Source of the DNA: Finegoldia magna | GTDB lineage: Bacteria > Bacillota > Clostridia > Tissierellales > Peptoniphilaceae | Reading direction: 5' to 3' | Assembly (NCBI RefSeq): GCF_018371055.1 | Contig: NZ_JAGYZD010000097.1 | Coordinates: 1-6,032, forward strand | Length of the DNA: 6,032 nucleotides | In this document: piece after piece, positions 6,028 through 6,032 of the stretch | Layout: each line of letters begins with the position of its first letter | Numbering within the stretch: position 1 is the stretch's first letter | Notes under the pieces: model-generated | What the model saw: only the letters and a program-made list of their open reading frames with translations | The model's database searches: none | What the model was told of the DNA's origin: nothing | Translations under genes and position numbers: made by a program

Positions 6028-6032
6028 AATTC

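Overview
This window is AT-rich, gene-dense DNA with strong purine-rich Shine-Dalgarno sites and tightly packed, same-strand genes. That points to a low-GC Gram-positive (Firmicutes-type) bacterium. A class II superoxide reductase suggests an anaerobe or aerotolerant anaerobe. A Tissierellia/Clostridia-type anaerobic coccus such as Finegoldia or a relative is my best guess, made from general resemblance and not proven here. All genes I can support are on the + strand.

Region 1 (1-3076) is the 3' part of a tightly coupled export operon. It holds the C-terminal end of an ABC transporter ATPase (cut by the window edge), two small ABC-2-like permeases, and a 12-helix major facilitator (MFS) exporter. 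The four genes overlap by 8, 11 and 1 bases, so they are almost certainly co-transcribed and translationally coupled. The two permeases look like paralogues and probably form a heterodimeric membrane channel driven by the ATPase. The MFS protein is a separate, proton-driven type of exporter, so two unrelated export machines seem to be encoded as one unit. The substrate is not shown by the sequence.

Region 2 (3077-3530) is a single short gene for a neelaredoxin-type superoxide reductase, with all five iron ligands and the Glu-Lys pair in place. It has a strong ribosome binding site, codon use that suggests high expression, and a clean intrinsic terminator.

Region 3 (3531-6032) is a two-gene operon. 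The first gene encodes a secreted-then-anchored DUF2207 membrane protein with a glycine-rich C-terminus, and the second a LemA family protein 17 bases downstream. This pairing is recurrent in Firmicutes, but its biochemical role is unknown. After lemA comes about 60 bases of non-coding sequence with a small hairpin, then a long imperfect hairpin with a T-rich tail that I read as the operon terminator.

I see no insertion sequence, CRISPR array, tRNA, rRNA or phage gene. Most of the window is ordinary transport and housekeeping content. The most interesting points are the ABC+MFS coupling, the paralogous permease pair, the compact DUF2207 protein and the unexplained structured spacer after lemA.
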